Part shown: one piece after another, positions 1 to 7,319 of the stretch
Layout: each line of letters opens with the position of its first letter
Position numbering within the stretch: the first letter of the stretch is position 1
Position numbers and translations under genes: made by a program
NCBI RefSeq assembly: GCF_004792695.1
Contig: NZ_SRXU01000006.1
Coordinates: 186,001-250,000 of the forward strand
Reading direction: 5' to 3'
DNA length: 64,000 bases
DNA from: Sphingomonas naasensis
GTDB lineage: Bacteria > Pseudomonadota > Alphaproteobacteria > Sphingomonadales > Sphingomonadaceae
The notes under the pieces: generated by a model
The model's input: only the letters and a program-made list of their open reading frames with translations
Told to the model about the DNA's origin: nothing
The model's database searches: none

Positions 1-11
1 ACCGCTGAGTT

Positions 12-341
12 ATGTGTTTGATGCCCGAGCCCGATGCCCTTTTCCGTACCCTCGCCGATCCCACCCGGCGCGCGATCTTCGAACGGCTGTGCCGCGAGGG
101 CGAGCAGACCGTCGCGGCGCTCACCGCGCGTGCCGGCGTGTCGCAGCCGGCGGTGTCGAAGCATCTCGGGCTGCTCAAGGCGGCGGGGCTGGTGCTCGAC
201 CGGCCCGAGGGCCGCCAGACGCATTATCGCGCCCAGCTCGGCGCGCTCGCGCCGCTCGTCGACTGGACCAGCCGGATGACCGGCTTCTGGCAGAGCCGGT
301 TCGACGATCTCGAGGATTTGCTCAAAAGGATGGACCAATGA
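12..341 (+). CDS. ArsR family transcriptional regulator
   Basis: A 109-residue winged-helix protein of the ArsR family. Residues 5-75 carry the DPTRRAIFERL helix and the SQPAVSKHLGLL recognition helix typical of the family. No CxC metal-binding motif is visible, so it is more likely a repressor of its own operon than a metal sensor. A second ATG at 21 is an equally good start. The stop codon overlaps the ATG of the following SRPBCC gene (ATGA at 338-341). This ArsR plus AHSA1-like pairing is common in proteobacteria, usually as an autoregulated operon. What it senses is unknown. Confidence 0.85.
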   Translation: MCLMPEPDALFRTLADPTRRAIFERLCREGEQTVAALTARAGVSQPAVSKHLGLLKAAGLVLDRPEGRQTHYRAQLGALAPLVDWTSRMTGFWQSRFDDLEDLLKRMDQ

Positions 342-769
342 CCGCCACCCCCGCCGCCGTGCAGACCGTCACCGTCGAGCGCGCGATGCCGCACCCGCCC
401 GAGAAATTGTGGCGCGCGCTCACCCAGCCGCATCTGATCGCCGAATGGCTGATGCAGAATGATTTCAGCCCCGAGCGCGGCCATCGCTTCCAGCTGCGCG
501 GCGAATGGGGCGGCGTGCTCGATTGCGAGGTGCTCGAGATCGATCCGTACGAGACGCTCGCCTATAGCTGGAACTTCGCCAGCGACGATCCCGCCTTCGC
601 GCTCGAGAGCGTGGTGACCTTCACCCTCACCCCCACTCCCGGCGGCACCCTGCTGCGCATGGAGCAGACCGGCTTCCGGCCCGATCAGAAGCAGGCGTTC
701 GGCGGCGCGAAGCTCGGCTGGCAGCAATTCCTCGGCAAGCTCGACGAGCTCGCCGGGCGGCTCGACTGA
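338..769 (+). CDS. SRPBCC (AHSA1-like) domain protein
   Basis: A 143-residue SRPBCC/START-like protein. The N-terminal VERAMPHPPEKLWRALT strand-helix, the AEWLMQNDF segment and the C-terminal helix GWQQFLGKLDEL match the activator-of-Hsp90-ATPase-like (AHSA1) family, which forms a hydrophobic ligand-binding cavity. It is a single domain of usual length with no signal peptide, so cytoplasmic. The start was chosen because ATG at 338 overlaps the ArsR stop and the conserved domain begins within about 12 residues. No ligand can be deduced. Confidence 0.85.
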   Translation: MTATPAAVQTVTVERAMPHPPEKLWRALTQPHLIAEWLMQNDFSPERGHRFQLRGEWGGVLDCEVLEIDPYETLAYSWNFASDDPAFALESVVTFTLTPTPGGTLLRMEQTGFRPDQKQAFGGAKLGWQQFLGKLDELAGRLD

Positions 770-793
770 ACTCCCGGGAGCAAGGAGACAGGC

Positions 794-1015
794 ATGAACG
801 GCAAAATCCGCCAATTCCATCGCTGGACGGCGATCGCCTTCACGCTCGGCGTGATCGGCTACATGGTCGCGATGGGCCAGGGGCAGCCGCCGGCATGGCT
901 CGGTCTGTTCGCGCTGGTCCCGCTGATCCTGCTGCTGGTGACCGGGCTCTATCTGTTCGCGCTGCCCTATGTCGCCCGCGGGCGCGCGGCACGCCGCGTC
1001 GCGGCGCAGGACTAG
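794..1015 (+). CDS. small two-helix membrane protein
   Basis: A 73-residue hydrophobic protein with two predicted membrane segments (about residues 12-30 and 36-58) and a basic C-terminal tail. An AAGGAGA ribosome-binding site lies just before the ATG. It sits in the same-strand group between the SRPBCC gene and the DUF1801 genes and is probably co-transcribed with them. I do not recognise a family. It resembles small membrane proteins often found beside DUF1801 genes. Confidence 0.65.
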   Translation: MNGKIRQFHRWTAIAFTLGVIGYMVAMGQGQPPAWLGLFALVPLILLLVTGLYLFALPYVARGRAARRVAAQD

Positions 1016-1019
1016 CGCG

Positions 1020-1427
1020 ATGGCGCCGCCGAAGCTGCTCGCCGGGGGCAATCCCCAGATCCCCAAGGGCGAGGGCGATGCGCCGGTGCAGGCCTATATC
1101 GCCGCGATGCCCGGGTGGAAGCAGGCGATCGGCCGCACGCTCGACCGGCTGATCGGCGAGGCGCTGCCCGAGGTGCGCAAGGCGGTGAAGTGGAACTCGC
1201 CCTTCTACGGCATGCCCGGCAAGGGCTGGTTCCTCAGCTTCCACTGCTTCGATCGCTATGTGAAGGTGACCTTCTTCGAGGGCGCATCGCTCGATCCCGC
1301 CCCGGCCGGGCTCTCGAAATACCCGCAGGTCCGCTATCTCGACCTCCACGAGGATGCGCCGATCGACGAAGCCCAGTTCGTCGACTGGGTGAAGCAGGCG
1401 AGCAAATTGCCCGGCGAGCGGATGTGA
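1020..1427 (+). CDS. DUF1801 domain protein (first copy)
   Basis: A 135-residue single-domain protein of the DUF1801 (YdhG-like) fold. Features are the IGEALPEVRKAVKWNSPFYG helix-loop and the central strands FHCFDRYVKVTFFEGASLDP. The family is structurally related to small cytosolic proteins of uncertain function. The ATG at 1020 was preferred over upstream in-frame codons because the family homology begins close to it. It lies 4 bases after the stop of the small membrane protein. A second DUF1801 gene follows, so this may be an old tandem duplication. Confidence 0.8.
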   Translation: MAPPKLLAGGNPQIPKGEGDAPVQAYIAAMPGWKQAIGRTLDRLIGEALPEVRKAVKWNSPFYGMPGKGWFLSFHCFDRYVKVTFFEGASLDPAPAGLSKYPQVRYLDLHEDAPIDEAQFVDWVKQASKLPGERM

Positions 1428-1458
1428 TCCGCGCGCGATTGTTTGAGAAGGAAGCAGC

Positions 1459-1854
1459 ATGACCGACCCGACCCCCTCGCAGCGGATCGACGCGCGCATC
1501 GAGGCACTGAACGACTGGCGCGGCGCGACGCTCGCCCGCGTCCGCACGCTGATCCACGAGGCCGTTCCCGAGGTGATCGAGGAGTGGAAGTGGCGCGGCG
1601 TGCCGGTCTGGTCGGCGAGCGGGATCCTCACCACCGGCGAGACCTACAAGGCCGCGGTCAAGCTCACCTTCGCCAAGGGCGCGTCGCTGCCCGATCCCAA
1701 GGGCCTGTTCAATGCGAGCCTCGACGGCAACACCCGCCGCGCGATCGACATCCATGAGGGCGAGGCGATCGACGCGGACGCGCTCAAGGCGCTGATCCGC
1801 GAGGCCGCCGCGCTCAATCGCGCCAAACCGCCGGCCCGGGCAAAAAAGGCGTAA
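1459..1854 (+). CDS. DUF1801 domain protein (second copy)
   Basis: A 131-residue DUF1801 protein. RVRTLIHEAVPEVIEEWKWRGVPVW parallels the EALPEVRKAVKWNSPFYG region of the preceding gene, and AVKLTFAKGASLPDP parallels its strand pair. The two copies are clearly divergent. A GAAGGAAGC ribosome-binding site precedes the ATG. The basic C-terminal tail (KPPARAKKA) is unlike the first copy. It appears to be the last gene of the ArsR-headed group. Its biochemical role is unknown. Confidence 0.82.
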   Translation: MTDPTPSQRIDARIEALNDWRGATLARVRTLIHEAVPEVIEEWKWRGVPVWSASGILTTGETYKAAVKLTFAKGASLPDPKGLFNASLDGNTRRAIDIHEGEAIDADALKALIREAAALNRAKPPARAKKA

Positions 1855-1909
1855 TCGACACCGCAGCCGCGCCCCGCGCTGGCCGCTTGCGCAACCGCGC
1901 CGCTCGCCG

Positions 1910-1930
1910 CTATGTATGATAAATAAGCTA
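1910..1930 (+). promoter_or_regulatory. AT-rich promoter/operator-like island
   Basis: A short AT-rich island in otherwise very GC-rich DNA, 20-40 bases before the start of the first propeller gene. It contains TATGAT (1915-1920), a good -10 hexamer, within TATGATAAATAAG. The same TATGATAA string occurs in the inverted repeat at 12003-12032. Shared regulation is possible but rests on similarity by eye only. Confidence 0.35.
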
Positions 1931-1948
1931 AGTGATCGGGAGCGGAGC

Positions 1949-3022
1949 ATGGGCGAACTCAACAGGCGCGGGCGGCGGGGCCGCGCGGCGATCCGCGGCG
2001 GAATCCTGCTCGCCGCGGCGCTTCTGCTCGGCAGCACCGGCGCCGCGCGGGCGCAGAGCGTGCCCCCCGGCGCCCCCGAGACACCGGCGATCGATCCCGC
2101 CCGCGCCTATCTGTTCGCGCACATGACCCGGGAGCGCTACGGCGTCCTCTATTATTCGGTCAGCCTCGACGGGCTGCACTGGCGCCGGATCAACGCCGGC
2201 AAGCCGGTGTCGGAGGACTATCACGGCCACGCCTCGATCGCGCGCGGGCCCGACGGGCGCTACTATCTGGTCGGCAACAAGAGCGACGAAGATCCGCTGA
2301 TCCGCTTCTGGGTCTCGGACGATCTGATCCGCTGGACGCCTTATGCCACCTATCAGCCCGATCTGAAGAACATCCCGCATCACGCCAATGCGCTGCAGCG
2401 GATCGGCGCGCCCAAGCTGCTGTTCGACAAGGCCTCGAACGCCTTCCTGCTGACGTGGCACACTCCCAGCGTGCCCGGCGCGAAGGAAGATCCCGAGCGC
2501 TATTGGGCGAGCCAGCGCACGCTCTACGTGACCGGCGCCGATCTGGCGAAGCTGCCGGCGAAGCCGAAGCGGCTCTTCACTTGGGAGATGGCGACGATCG
2601 ACACGATCGTGCAGCCCAACCCGCAGGGCGGCTATTGCGCGGTGATCAAGGACGAGCGCTATCCGTCGTACAACTGGATCACCGGCAAGACGATCCGGAT
2701 CAGCTGCGCCGACAAGCTGCTCGGGCCGTATCCCGAGCCCGGCCCGCCGCTCAGCCCCAATTTCCGCGAGGCGCCGACGCTGATCCGCGCGCCGCAAACC
2801 AACGACTGGCTGCTCTGGTACGAGCAATATGCCGGCACCAGCTACGGCCTGTCGCGCGCGCCGCGGCTCGAGGGGCCGTGGTATCAGGTGTCCGGCAATA
2901 GCGGGGTCGACGCGTGGAACCGCTACACCATGCCCGCGGGCACCCGGCACGGCTCGATGCTCGAAATCAGCCGCAAGCAATATGACGCGCTCGTCGCGGC
3001 CTTTCCCGGAGAGATTCAGTGA
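1949..3022 (+). CDS. secreted GH43-like five-bladed propeller protein
   Basis: A 357-residue exported protein. It has a basic N-terminus, a hydrophobic stretch GGILLAAALLLGS and a signal peptidase site near GAARAQS. The mature part has repeated strand patterns (YLFAHM, YYSVSLDGLHW, GRYYLVGNKS, WVSDDLIRWTP, NDWLLWYEQYAGTSYGLSRA) typical of the GH43/GH32-type five-bladed beta-propeller. The classical GH43 WAPE motif is not seen, so it may be a divergent glycosidase or a non-catalytic glycan-binding propeller. The ATG at 1949 follows GGGAGCGG; an in-frame ATG at 1916 lies in an AT-rich island that looks like promoter. The stop overlaps the next gene. Confidence 0.75.
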   Translation: MGELNRRGRRGRAAIRGGILLAAALLLGSTGAARAQSVPPGAPETPAIDPARAYLFAHMTRERYGVLYYSVSLDGLHWRRINAGKPVSEDYHGHASIARGPDGRYYLVGNKSDEDPLIRFWVSDDLIRWTPYATYQPDLKNIPHHANALQRIGAPKLLFDKASNAFLLTWHTPSVPGAKEDPERYWASQRTLYVTGADLAKLPAKPKRLFTWEMATIDTIVQPNPQGGYCAVIKDERYPSYNWITGKTIRISCADKLLGPYPEPGPPLSPNFREAPTLIRAPQTNDWLLWYEQYAGTSYGLSRAPRLEGPWYQVSGNSGVDAWNRYTMPAGTRHGSMLEISRKQYDALVAAFPGEIQ

Positions 3023-4023
3023 AACTCGTCAACCTGTCCGCCCGCGCCGCCGCGGCCGCGTCGCTCGTCCTGCTGCTCGCCGGCGCGGCGGACGACACGC
3101 GCTTCGCCAATCCGCTGCTGCCCTCGGGCCCCGATCCGTGGATCACGCGTGAGGGGCAGGACTATTATTATCTCAACACGCTCGGCAATCGCATCGCGAT
3201 CCGCAAGACGCGCGATCTCGGCAAGCTCGCCGAGGCCGAGGAGGTCACCGTGTGGCGCGCGCCGGCCACCGGTCCCAATGCCGAGGCGGTGTGGGCGCCC
3301 GAGCTGCACCGCATCGACGGCAAATGGTATCTCTATTACACCGCCGCCGCGGCGGGGCATAATGACGACGCGCATCGCGGCATCTTCGTGCTCGAGAACG
3401 CCTCGGCCGACCCGTTGAGCGCCAACTGGGTCGATCGCGGCCGGCTCGAGACCGCGCATACCGGCATCGACGGCACCACCTTCGCGTGGCGCGGCAAGCG
3501 CTATTTCGTCTATTCGCCCTATGTCGGCCCCGACAGCAATCTCGCGATCGTCGCAATGGCCAATCCGTGGACGCTCACCGGCCCCGAGACGATCATCGCC
3601 CGCCCCGATCAGAGCTGGGAGCGCCAGGGCGGCCGCCAGATCCTCGAAGGCCCCGAATTCCTCGCCGGCCCGAAGGGCGATCTGTTCCTCAGCTATTCGG
3701 GCAGCGCCTGCTGGTCGGACGATTACGCGATCGGCCTGCTCCGCGCACCGGCGAACGCCAATCCGCTCGACGCGAAGATGTGGACCAAGGCGCCCGGCCC
3801 GGTGATCGCCAAATCGCCCGCGCACGGCGTGTTCGCCCCGGGGCACAACGGCTTCTTCACCTCGCCCGACGGCCAGCACTGGATCGTCTACCACGCCAAT
3901 CCCGCCGCCGACATGAAGTGCACGCCCCGGCGCGCGCCGCGGATCCAGCGCGTCACCTTCGGGCGCGACGGGCACCCGGTGTTCGGCGATCCGGTCGCGG
4001 ACGGCACGCTGCCCGCGCGGTGA
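3019..4023 (+). CDS. glycoside hydrolase family 43 protein
   Basis: A 334-residue exported glycosidase with a signal peptide to about residue 24. All GH43 landmarks are visible: the catalytic base Asp39 in GPDPW, WAPELH at 92-97, the pKa-modulating Asp151 in GIDGTTF, and the general acid Glu210 in ILEGPEF. GH43 enzymes invert the anomeric centre and usually remove alpha-L-arabinofuranosyl or beta-xylosyl residues. The length is that of a single catalytic domain with no binding module. It overlaps the preceding gene by four bases (ATGA) and its stop overlaps the GTG of the FGE gene, so the three form one operon. The exact substrate cannot be read from the sequence. Confidence 0.9.
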   Translation: MKLVNLSARAAAAASLVLLLAGAADDTRFANPLLPSGPDPWITREGQDYYYLNTLGNRIAIRKTRDLGKLAEAEEVTVWRAPATGPNAEAVWAPELHRIDGKWYLYYTAAAAGHNDDAHRGIFVLENASADPLSANWVDRGRLETAHTGIDGTTFAWRGKRYFVYSPYVGPDSNLAIVAMANPWTLTGPETIIARPDQSWERQGGRQILEGPEFLAGPKGDLFLSYSGSACWSDDYAIGLLRAPANANPLDAKMWTKAPGPVIAKSPAHGVFAPGHNGFFTSPDGQHWIVYHANPAADMKCTPRRAPRIQRVTFGRDGHPVFGDPVADGTLPAR

Positions 4024-4946
4024 CGCCGCCGCCGGGCATGCGCCGCATCGCCGGCGGCGCCTTCGCGATGGGCGCGGAACGTTTCTACCCCGAGGAGCGC
4101 CCGGTGCGCCGCGTCCGCGTCGACGCTTTCTGGATCGACGAGACGCCGGTGACCAATCGCCAGTTCGCCGCCTTTGTCGCGGCGACCGGCTATCGCACCT
4201 TCGCCGAGATCGCCCCCGATCCGCGCGACTATCCCGGCCTCGCGCCCGTGGAGGCGCAGGCCGGCTCGGCGGTGTTCCAGCCGACCGCCGGCCCGGTGCC
4301 GCTCGACGATTACGGCCAATGGTGGGCCTTCGTCCCCGGCGCCGACTGGCGGCACCCGCTCGGCCCGGGCAGCGAAGCGCTGCCCGATCACCCCGCGGTC
4401 CATATCGCCTTCGCCGATGCCGAGGCCTATGCCGGCTGGGCCGGCAAGGCGCTGCCGACCGAGGCCGAATGGGAATATGCCGCGCGCGGCGGGCTCGACG
4501 GCGCCGACTATGCCTGGGGTGACGAACTCGCTCCCGGCGGCGCGATCCTCGCCAATTACTGGCAGGGCCTCTTCCCCTTCGCCAATCAGCGCGCCGATGG
4601 CGGTTGCCGCACCACCCCGGTCGGCGCCTATCCCGCCAACGGCCATGGCCTTGTCGATATGATCGGCAATGTCTGGGAGTGGACGCGCGACTGGTATGCG
4701 GTGCCGAAGACGCTGCGCCCCGGCAAGGACAAGAGCCCGTGCTGCGCGGTCCCCGATCCGCGCGGCGGCAATCGCAAGAACAGCATCGATCCGTCGGGCC
4801 CGGCGATCGGCCGGAAAGTGCTCAAGGGCGGCTCGCATCTCTGCGCCGCCAATTACTGCCAACGCTATCGCCCCGCGGCGCGCCACGCCCAGCCGATCGA
4901 CAGCCCGACCAGCCATATCGGCTTCCGCTGCGTGGTCCGCGAATGA
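4020..4946 (+). CDS. formylglycine-generating enzyme (sulfatase maturase, SUMF1/FGE family)
   Basis: A 308-residue FGE-sulfatase domain protein. FGE oxidises a cysteine in newly made sulfatases to formylglycine, using copper and oxygen. Visible motifs are GGAFAMGAERFYPEE, the domain core LPTEAEWEYAARGG, GNVWEWTRDWY and KGGSHLCAANYCQRYR. The last places Cys275 and Cys280 at the five-residue spacing of the copper-binding catalytic pair, so it should be active. There is no signal peptide, which fits modification in the cytoplasm before export. The GTG start overlaps the GH43 stop (GTGA); an ATG at 4038 would remove six residues and cannot be excluded. Both sulfatases in this window carry the Cys-type target motif, so they are the probable substrates. 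Confidence 0.92.
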   Translation: MTPPPGMRRIAGGAFAMGAERFYPEERPVRRVRVDAFWIDETPVTNRQFAAFVAATGYRTFAEIAPDPRDYPGLAPVEAQAGSAVFQPTAGPVPLDDYGQWWAFVPGADWRHPLGPGSEALPDHPAVHIAFADAEAYAGWAGKALPTEAEWEYAARGGLDGADYAWGDELAPGGAILANYWQGLFPFANQRADGGCRTTPVGAYPANGHGLVDMIGNVWEWTRDWYAVPKTLRPGKDKSPCCAVPDPRGGNRKNSIDPSGPAIGRKVLKGGSHLCAANYCQRYRPAARHAQPIDSPTSHIGFRCVVRE

Positions 4947-4963
4947 GATCGGGCTTGCGATCA

Positions 4964-4989
4964 ATTCGATTATTAGCTAATTATCGAAT
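4964..4989. promoter_or_regulatory. 26-bp palindromic operator before SdpR-like gene
   Basis: A 26-bp palindrome centred on TTAGCTAA with 12 of 13 base pairs complementary; only the pair 4971/4982 fails. It ends one base before the start codon of the ArsR/SdpR-like gene. No Shine-Dalgarno sequence fits between it and the ATG, so the transcript may be leaderless. The position suggests autorepression by the ArsR protein. Confidence 0.6.
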
Positions 4990-4990
4990 C

Positions 4991-5287
4991 ATGAGCCAGG
5001 TGTTCAAAGCCCTTTCGGATCCCACGCGCCGCCGCGTGCTGCAGTTGCTGCGCGGCGGACCGATGAGCGCCGGCGAGCTTTGCGAGCATTTCGACGTCTC
5101 GAAGCCGACCATGTCGGCGCATTTCGCCGTGCTCAGGGAAGCCGATCTCGTCCATGCCGAAAAGGCCGGCAAGTCGGTCCTCTATCATCTGAAGCTCTCG
5201 GTGCTCGAAGAGGCGCTGCTCGGCTTCGCCCACTCTTTCGGCCTTGGCGGCGAAGCGGCGCCGGCCAGGATGGAGATCCAGCGATGA
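4991..5287 (+). CDS. SdpR-like ArsR family autorepressor
   Basis: A 98-residue ArsR-type winged helix. KALSDPTRRRVLQLLRGGPMSAGELCEHF is followed by the recognition helix SKPTMSAHFAVLREADLV and the wing KAGKSVLYHLKLSVLEEALL. This form is close to the SdpR/autorepressor branch rather than to metal sensors. The downstream gene resembles SdpI and overlaps by ATGA. In Bacillus, SdpR is released from DNA by membrane-bound SdpI when the SdpC toxin binds; a similar pair is inferred here without evidence for a toxin. A near-perfect palindrome immediately precedes the gene. Confidence 0.83.
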   Translation: MSQVFKALSDPTRRRVLQLLRGGPMSAGELCEHFDVSKPTMSAHFAVLREADLVHAEKAGKSVLYHLKLSVLEEALLGFAHSFGLGGEAAPARMEIQR

Positions 5288-5676
5288 AGAAACCTCTCGA
5301 CGAACTCGTCCCGGGCCTCGTCTGCGCCGGCGCGATCATTGTGCTGGCGCTGGGCGCGACCTTCGCCCGCCAGCGGGGCTATATCGATCAGGATACCGTG
5401 CTGCGGCTGGTCATCGGCGCGAACGGGCTGATGATCGCCTGGTTCGGCAATCGCGCGCCCAAGATCGTCGCGCCCAGTGCCTGCGCGCGCCAGATCACCC
5501 GCTTCGCCGGCTGGTCGCTGGTGCTCAGCGGGCTGGTCTATACCGGCCTGTGGATCTTCGCGCCGATCCCGTTGGCGATCAGCCTCGGCACCGGCGTGGT
5601 GGCGGCGGGGATGATCGCAACGCTGGCCTATTGCCTCCAGCTGCGCGCCCGCGCGCGTGCGCAGGCGGGCAAGTGA
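5284..5676 (+). CDS. SdpI-like integral membrane protein
   Basis: A 130-residue protein with about four membrane segments (residues 8-27, 38-55, 70-92, 96-118). The WFGNRAPK motif after the second segment resembles the GN..PK motif of the SdpI/YhfL family, which provides immunity and signalling in SDP toxin systems. The gene overlaps its ArsR-family partner by four bases, the usual arrangement of SdpR/SdpI pairs. Short SdpI-like proteins in proteobacteria have no proven role. Confidence 0.7.
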   Translation: MKKPLDELVPGLVCAGAIIVLALGATFARQRGYIDQDTVLRLVIGANGLMIAWFGNRAPKIVAPSACARQITRFAGWSLVLSGLVYTGLWIFAPIPLAISLGTGVVAAGMIATLAYCLQLRARARAQAGK

Positions 5677-5727
5677 CGAGCCGGCGGAAGGCAGGACCCA
5701 GCGCGAAATCGTTGCTCGCAGTCGACC

Positions 5728-6978
5728 TCAGATCGAACGAAGGCCGCGTTTCACCTTCCGCAACGTCTCGTCGAAATACGGTACGACGTTCATCTCGCCG
5801 GTGACGGGGAGATCCTCGAGAGCCTGACGCGTCATCGGGAAGCCTGGCATGCGGGCGCGCTGCAGGGCGCGGGGGACGATCTGCTCGGCGACAATGTTTC
5901 CAGCGCCCGCCAACGAGCGAACCAGTTCCGCCATCTGGGCGTCACTGGCGGGCGCGTCGACAGCGGCCACGCCACGGATCATATCATTCAGGTCACGCCA
6001 GTTTCTGAACGCATCGAGCGCGCGGTGCAGGATATCATAGCTGTTCTCGCGTCCGAGCCCGGCGGTGCCACGCCATAGCTCTCTGGCGCGCAGGAGACGC
6101 AGCAGCATATCCGTCGCCTGCCCGGCGCGGCAGAGTTCTGCGGGATCCAACCGGTCGTCGGAAAGCAGCCGCTCCGCGAGATCCGCGCCGATTCTGCGCG
6201 ACAGGGATCGCTTGAACGCGTTCACCAGTCCTGGCAAATCGTCCTGCAATTGCCAGACGATCGAGTCCCGCGGGGCAATCCCCAGCGCCTTCAGGCAATA
6301 TTCGTGGATCGAAGGCCATGCGCCCGGCATGCGCGCGCACACGTCGAGGTTCTGATCCAGAAACGTGTAGAGCCGGTGGATCGACTCCCGCGTATCGCCG
6401 GCAAGCCCGCCATCGGCCCTTCGATCCCAGAGAAATTGCATCAGGGGTGCCATGGCCAGGCCGATGTCGCGGCTGGCGTCGGGGTCGTTTCGCGCGAACC
6501 ACGCGACGACATCCACGATCTGACCCATCCTCGCCTGAAGAGGCCGATCGTAATCGAGCCCTTTCACATGCGACGACAACAGCAGTTGATGCAGGCAGGC
6601 GACGATAACCGGCCGGGCACTGCCATAATGCCCGCCGCGATGCATGGCGTGGGCCAATGGCATGCGGATCAGCAGGGCAGCGACCGCATCGGCCCAATCG
6701 CTGGAATTTCCCCGCAATCGCCTGTCTTGATACAGGAACCAATAGGTTCCCCAGCTGAGCGGCAGTGCCCGGATGGCGCGATGCACGCGCGCCCGAATGT
6801 CTCGCGACGAGCCTGCGAGCAACGTCTCGAACAAGCCGATACCGATGGCTTCGTGCTGCCGTATCGATGCAGCAGGCTTGCTCCAAAGCCCGTCGATCAA
6901 CGGATTTCCGGACGCGCCGAACGCTTCGACGGTTTCGGCGGTGAGGTCTGCGCCTCGATTGAAGTCAGCGAGCGTCAC
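5728..6978 (-). CDS. hypothetical protein, predicted all-helical
   Basis: A 416-residue protein I do not recognise. It starts with GTG and has a weak ribosome-binding site. No signal peptide or membrane segment is evident. The sequence is rich in Leu, Arg, Asp and Ala with amphipathic stretches throughout, suggesting a helical-repeat fold. Codon use is less extreme in GC than in flanking genes (many A/T third positions), which hints at later acquisition. It is convergent with the SdpI-like gene, and its 5' side faces the long repeat element at about 7.1 kb. Confidence 0.6.
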   Translation of the reverse strand: MTLADFNRGADLTAETVEAFGASGNPLIDGLWSKPAASIRQHEAIGIGLFETLLAGSSRDIRARVHRAIRALPLSWGTYWFLYQDRRLRGNSSDWADAVAALLIRMPLAHAMHRGGHYGSARPVIVACLHQLLLSSHVKGLDYDRPLQARMGQIVDVVAWFARNDPDASRDIGLAMAPLMQFLWDRRADGGLAGDTRESIHRLYTFLDQNLDVCARMPGAWPSIHEYCLKALGIAPRDSIVWQLQDDLPGLVNAFKRSLSRRIGADLAERLLSDDRLDPAELCRAGQATDMLLRLLRARELWRGTAGLGRENSYDILHRALDAFRNWRDLNDMIRGVAAVDAPASDAQMAELVRSLAGAGNIVAEQIVPRALQRARMPGFPMTRQALEDLPVTGEMNVVPYFDETLRKVKRGLRSI

Positions 6979-7109
6979 GTCGTCGTAGGCCCTTGCCGTG
7001 TCGCGGGGCTACCTGCGTAGCGGCCTGCTCTCAACGTCCGGTAAAGCAGGCGCTGGGTTCGTTCGTCGCGCGAAGGTCCCGGGATCGCGATCCACCCGGC
7101 AACCGCCGA

Positions 7110-7315
7110 ACCGCCTTCTTGCAATGCAGGATTTCGTCTGCTGCCCTCGGTGCCGGCCCGGCTCCGCCGCGGCCCCGCTCTTTGACACCGTCGATTGTCC
7201 TACAGCCGCACGCAACCACATTTCCTACCCGCGCAACGGGAGAGTCGTTCTATCGCGACTCTTGCGACTCTTGCCGCGGCAAATCCTTCACGACTCGCGC
7301 GCTCTCTTCCTACAC
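7110..7315 (+). repeat. about 200-bp interspersed repeat, copy 1 (boxA-like)
   Basis: This non-coding block fills most of the 341-base gap between 6978 and 7320. It matches, in opposite orientation, the block at about 40378-40580. Shared parts are a segment around TCTTGCAATGCAGG (from 7117), the boxA-like string CGCTCTTTGACACCGTCGA (7176-7194), and a hairpin with seven-base arms AGAGTCG (7241-7247) and CGACTCT (7256-7262). The match over the core is nearly identical by eye. It lies directly after the stop codon of the double GH43 gene, in antisense orientation to it. The rest of the gap shows nothing else. Confidence 0.8.
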
Positions 7316-7319
7316 GCGG

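Noticed and set aside
840..1634. Minus-strand gene antisense to the DUF1801 group
   Set aside because: Arg/Ala-rich translation without a domain, overlapping two recognisable plus-strand genes.
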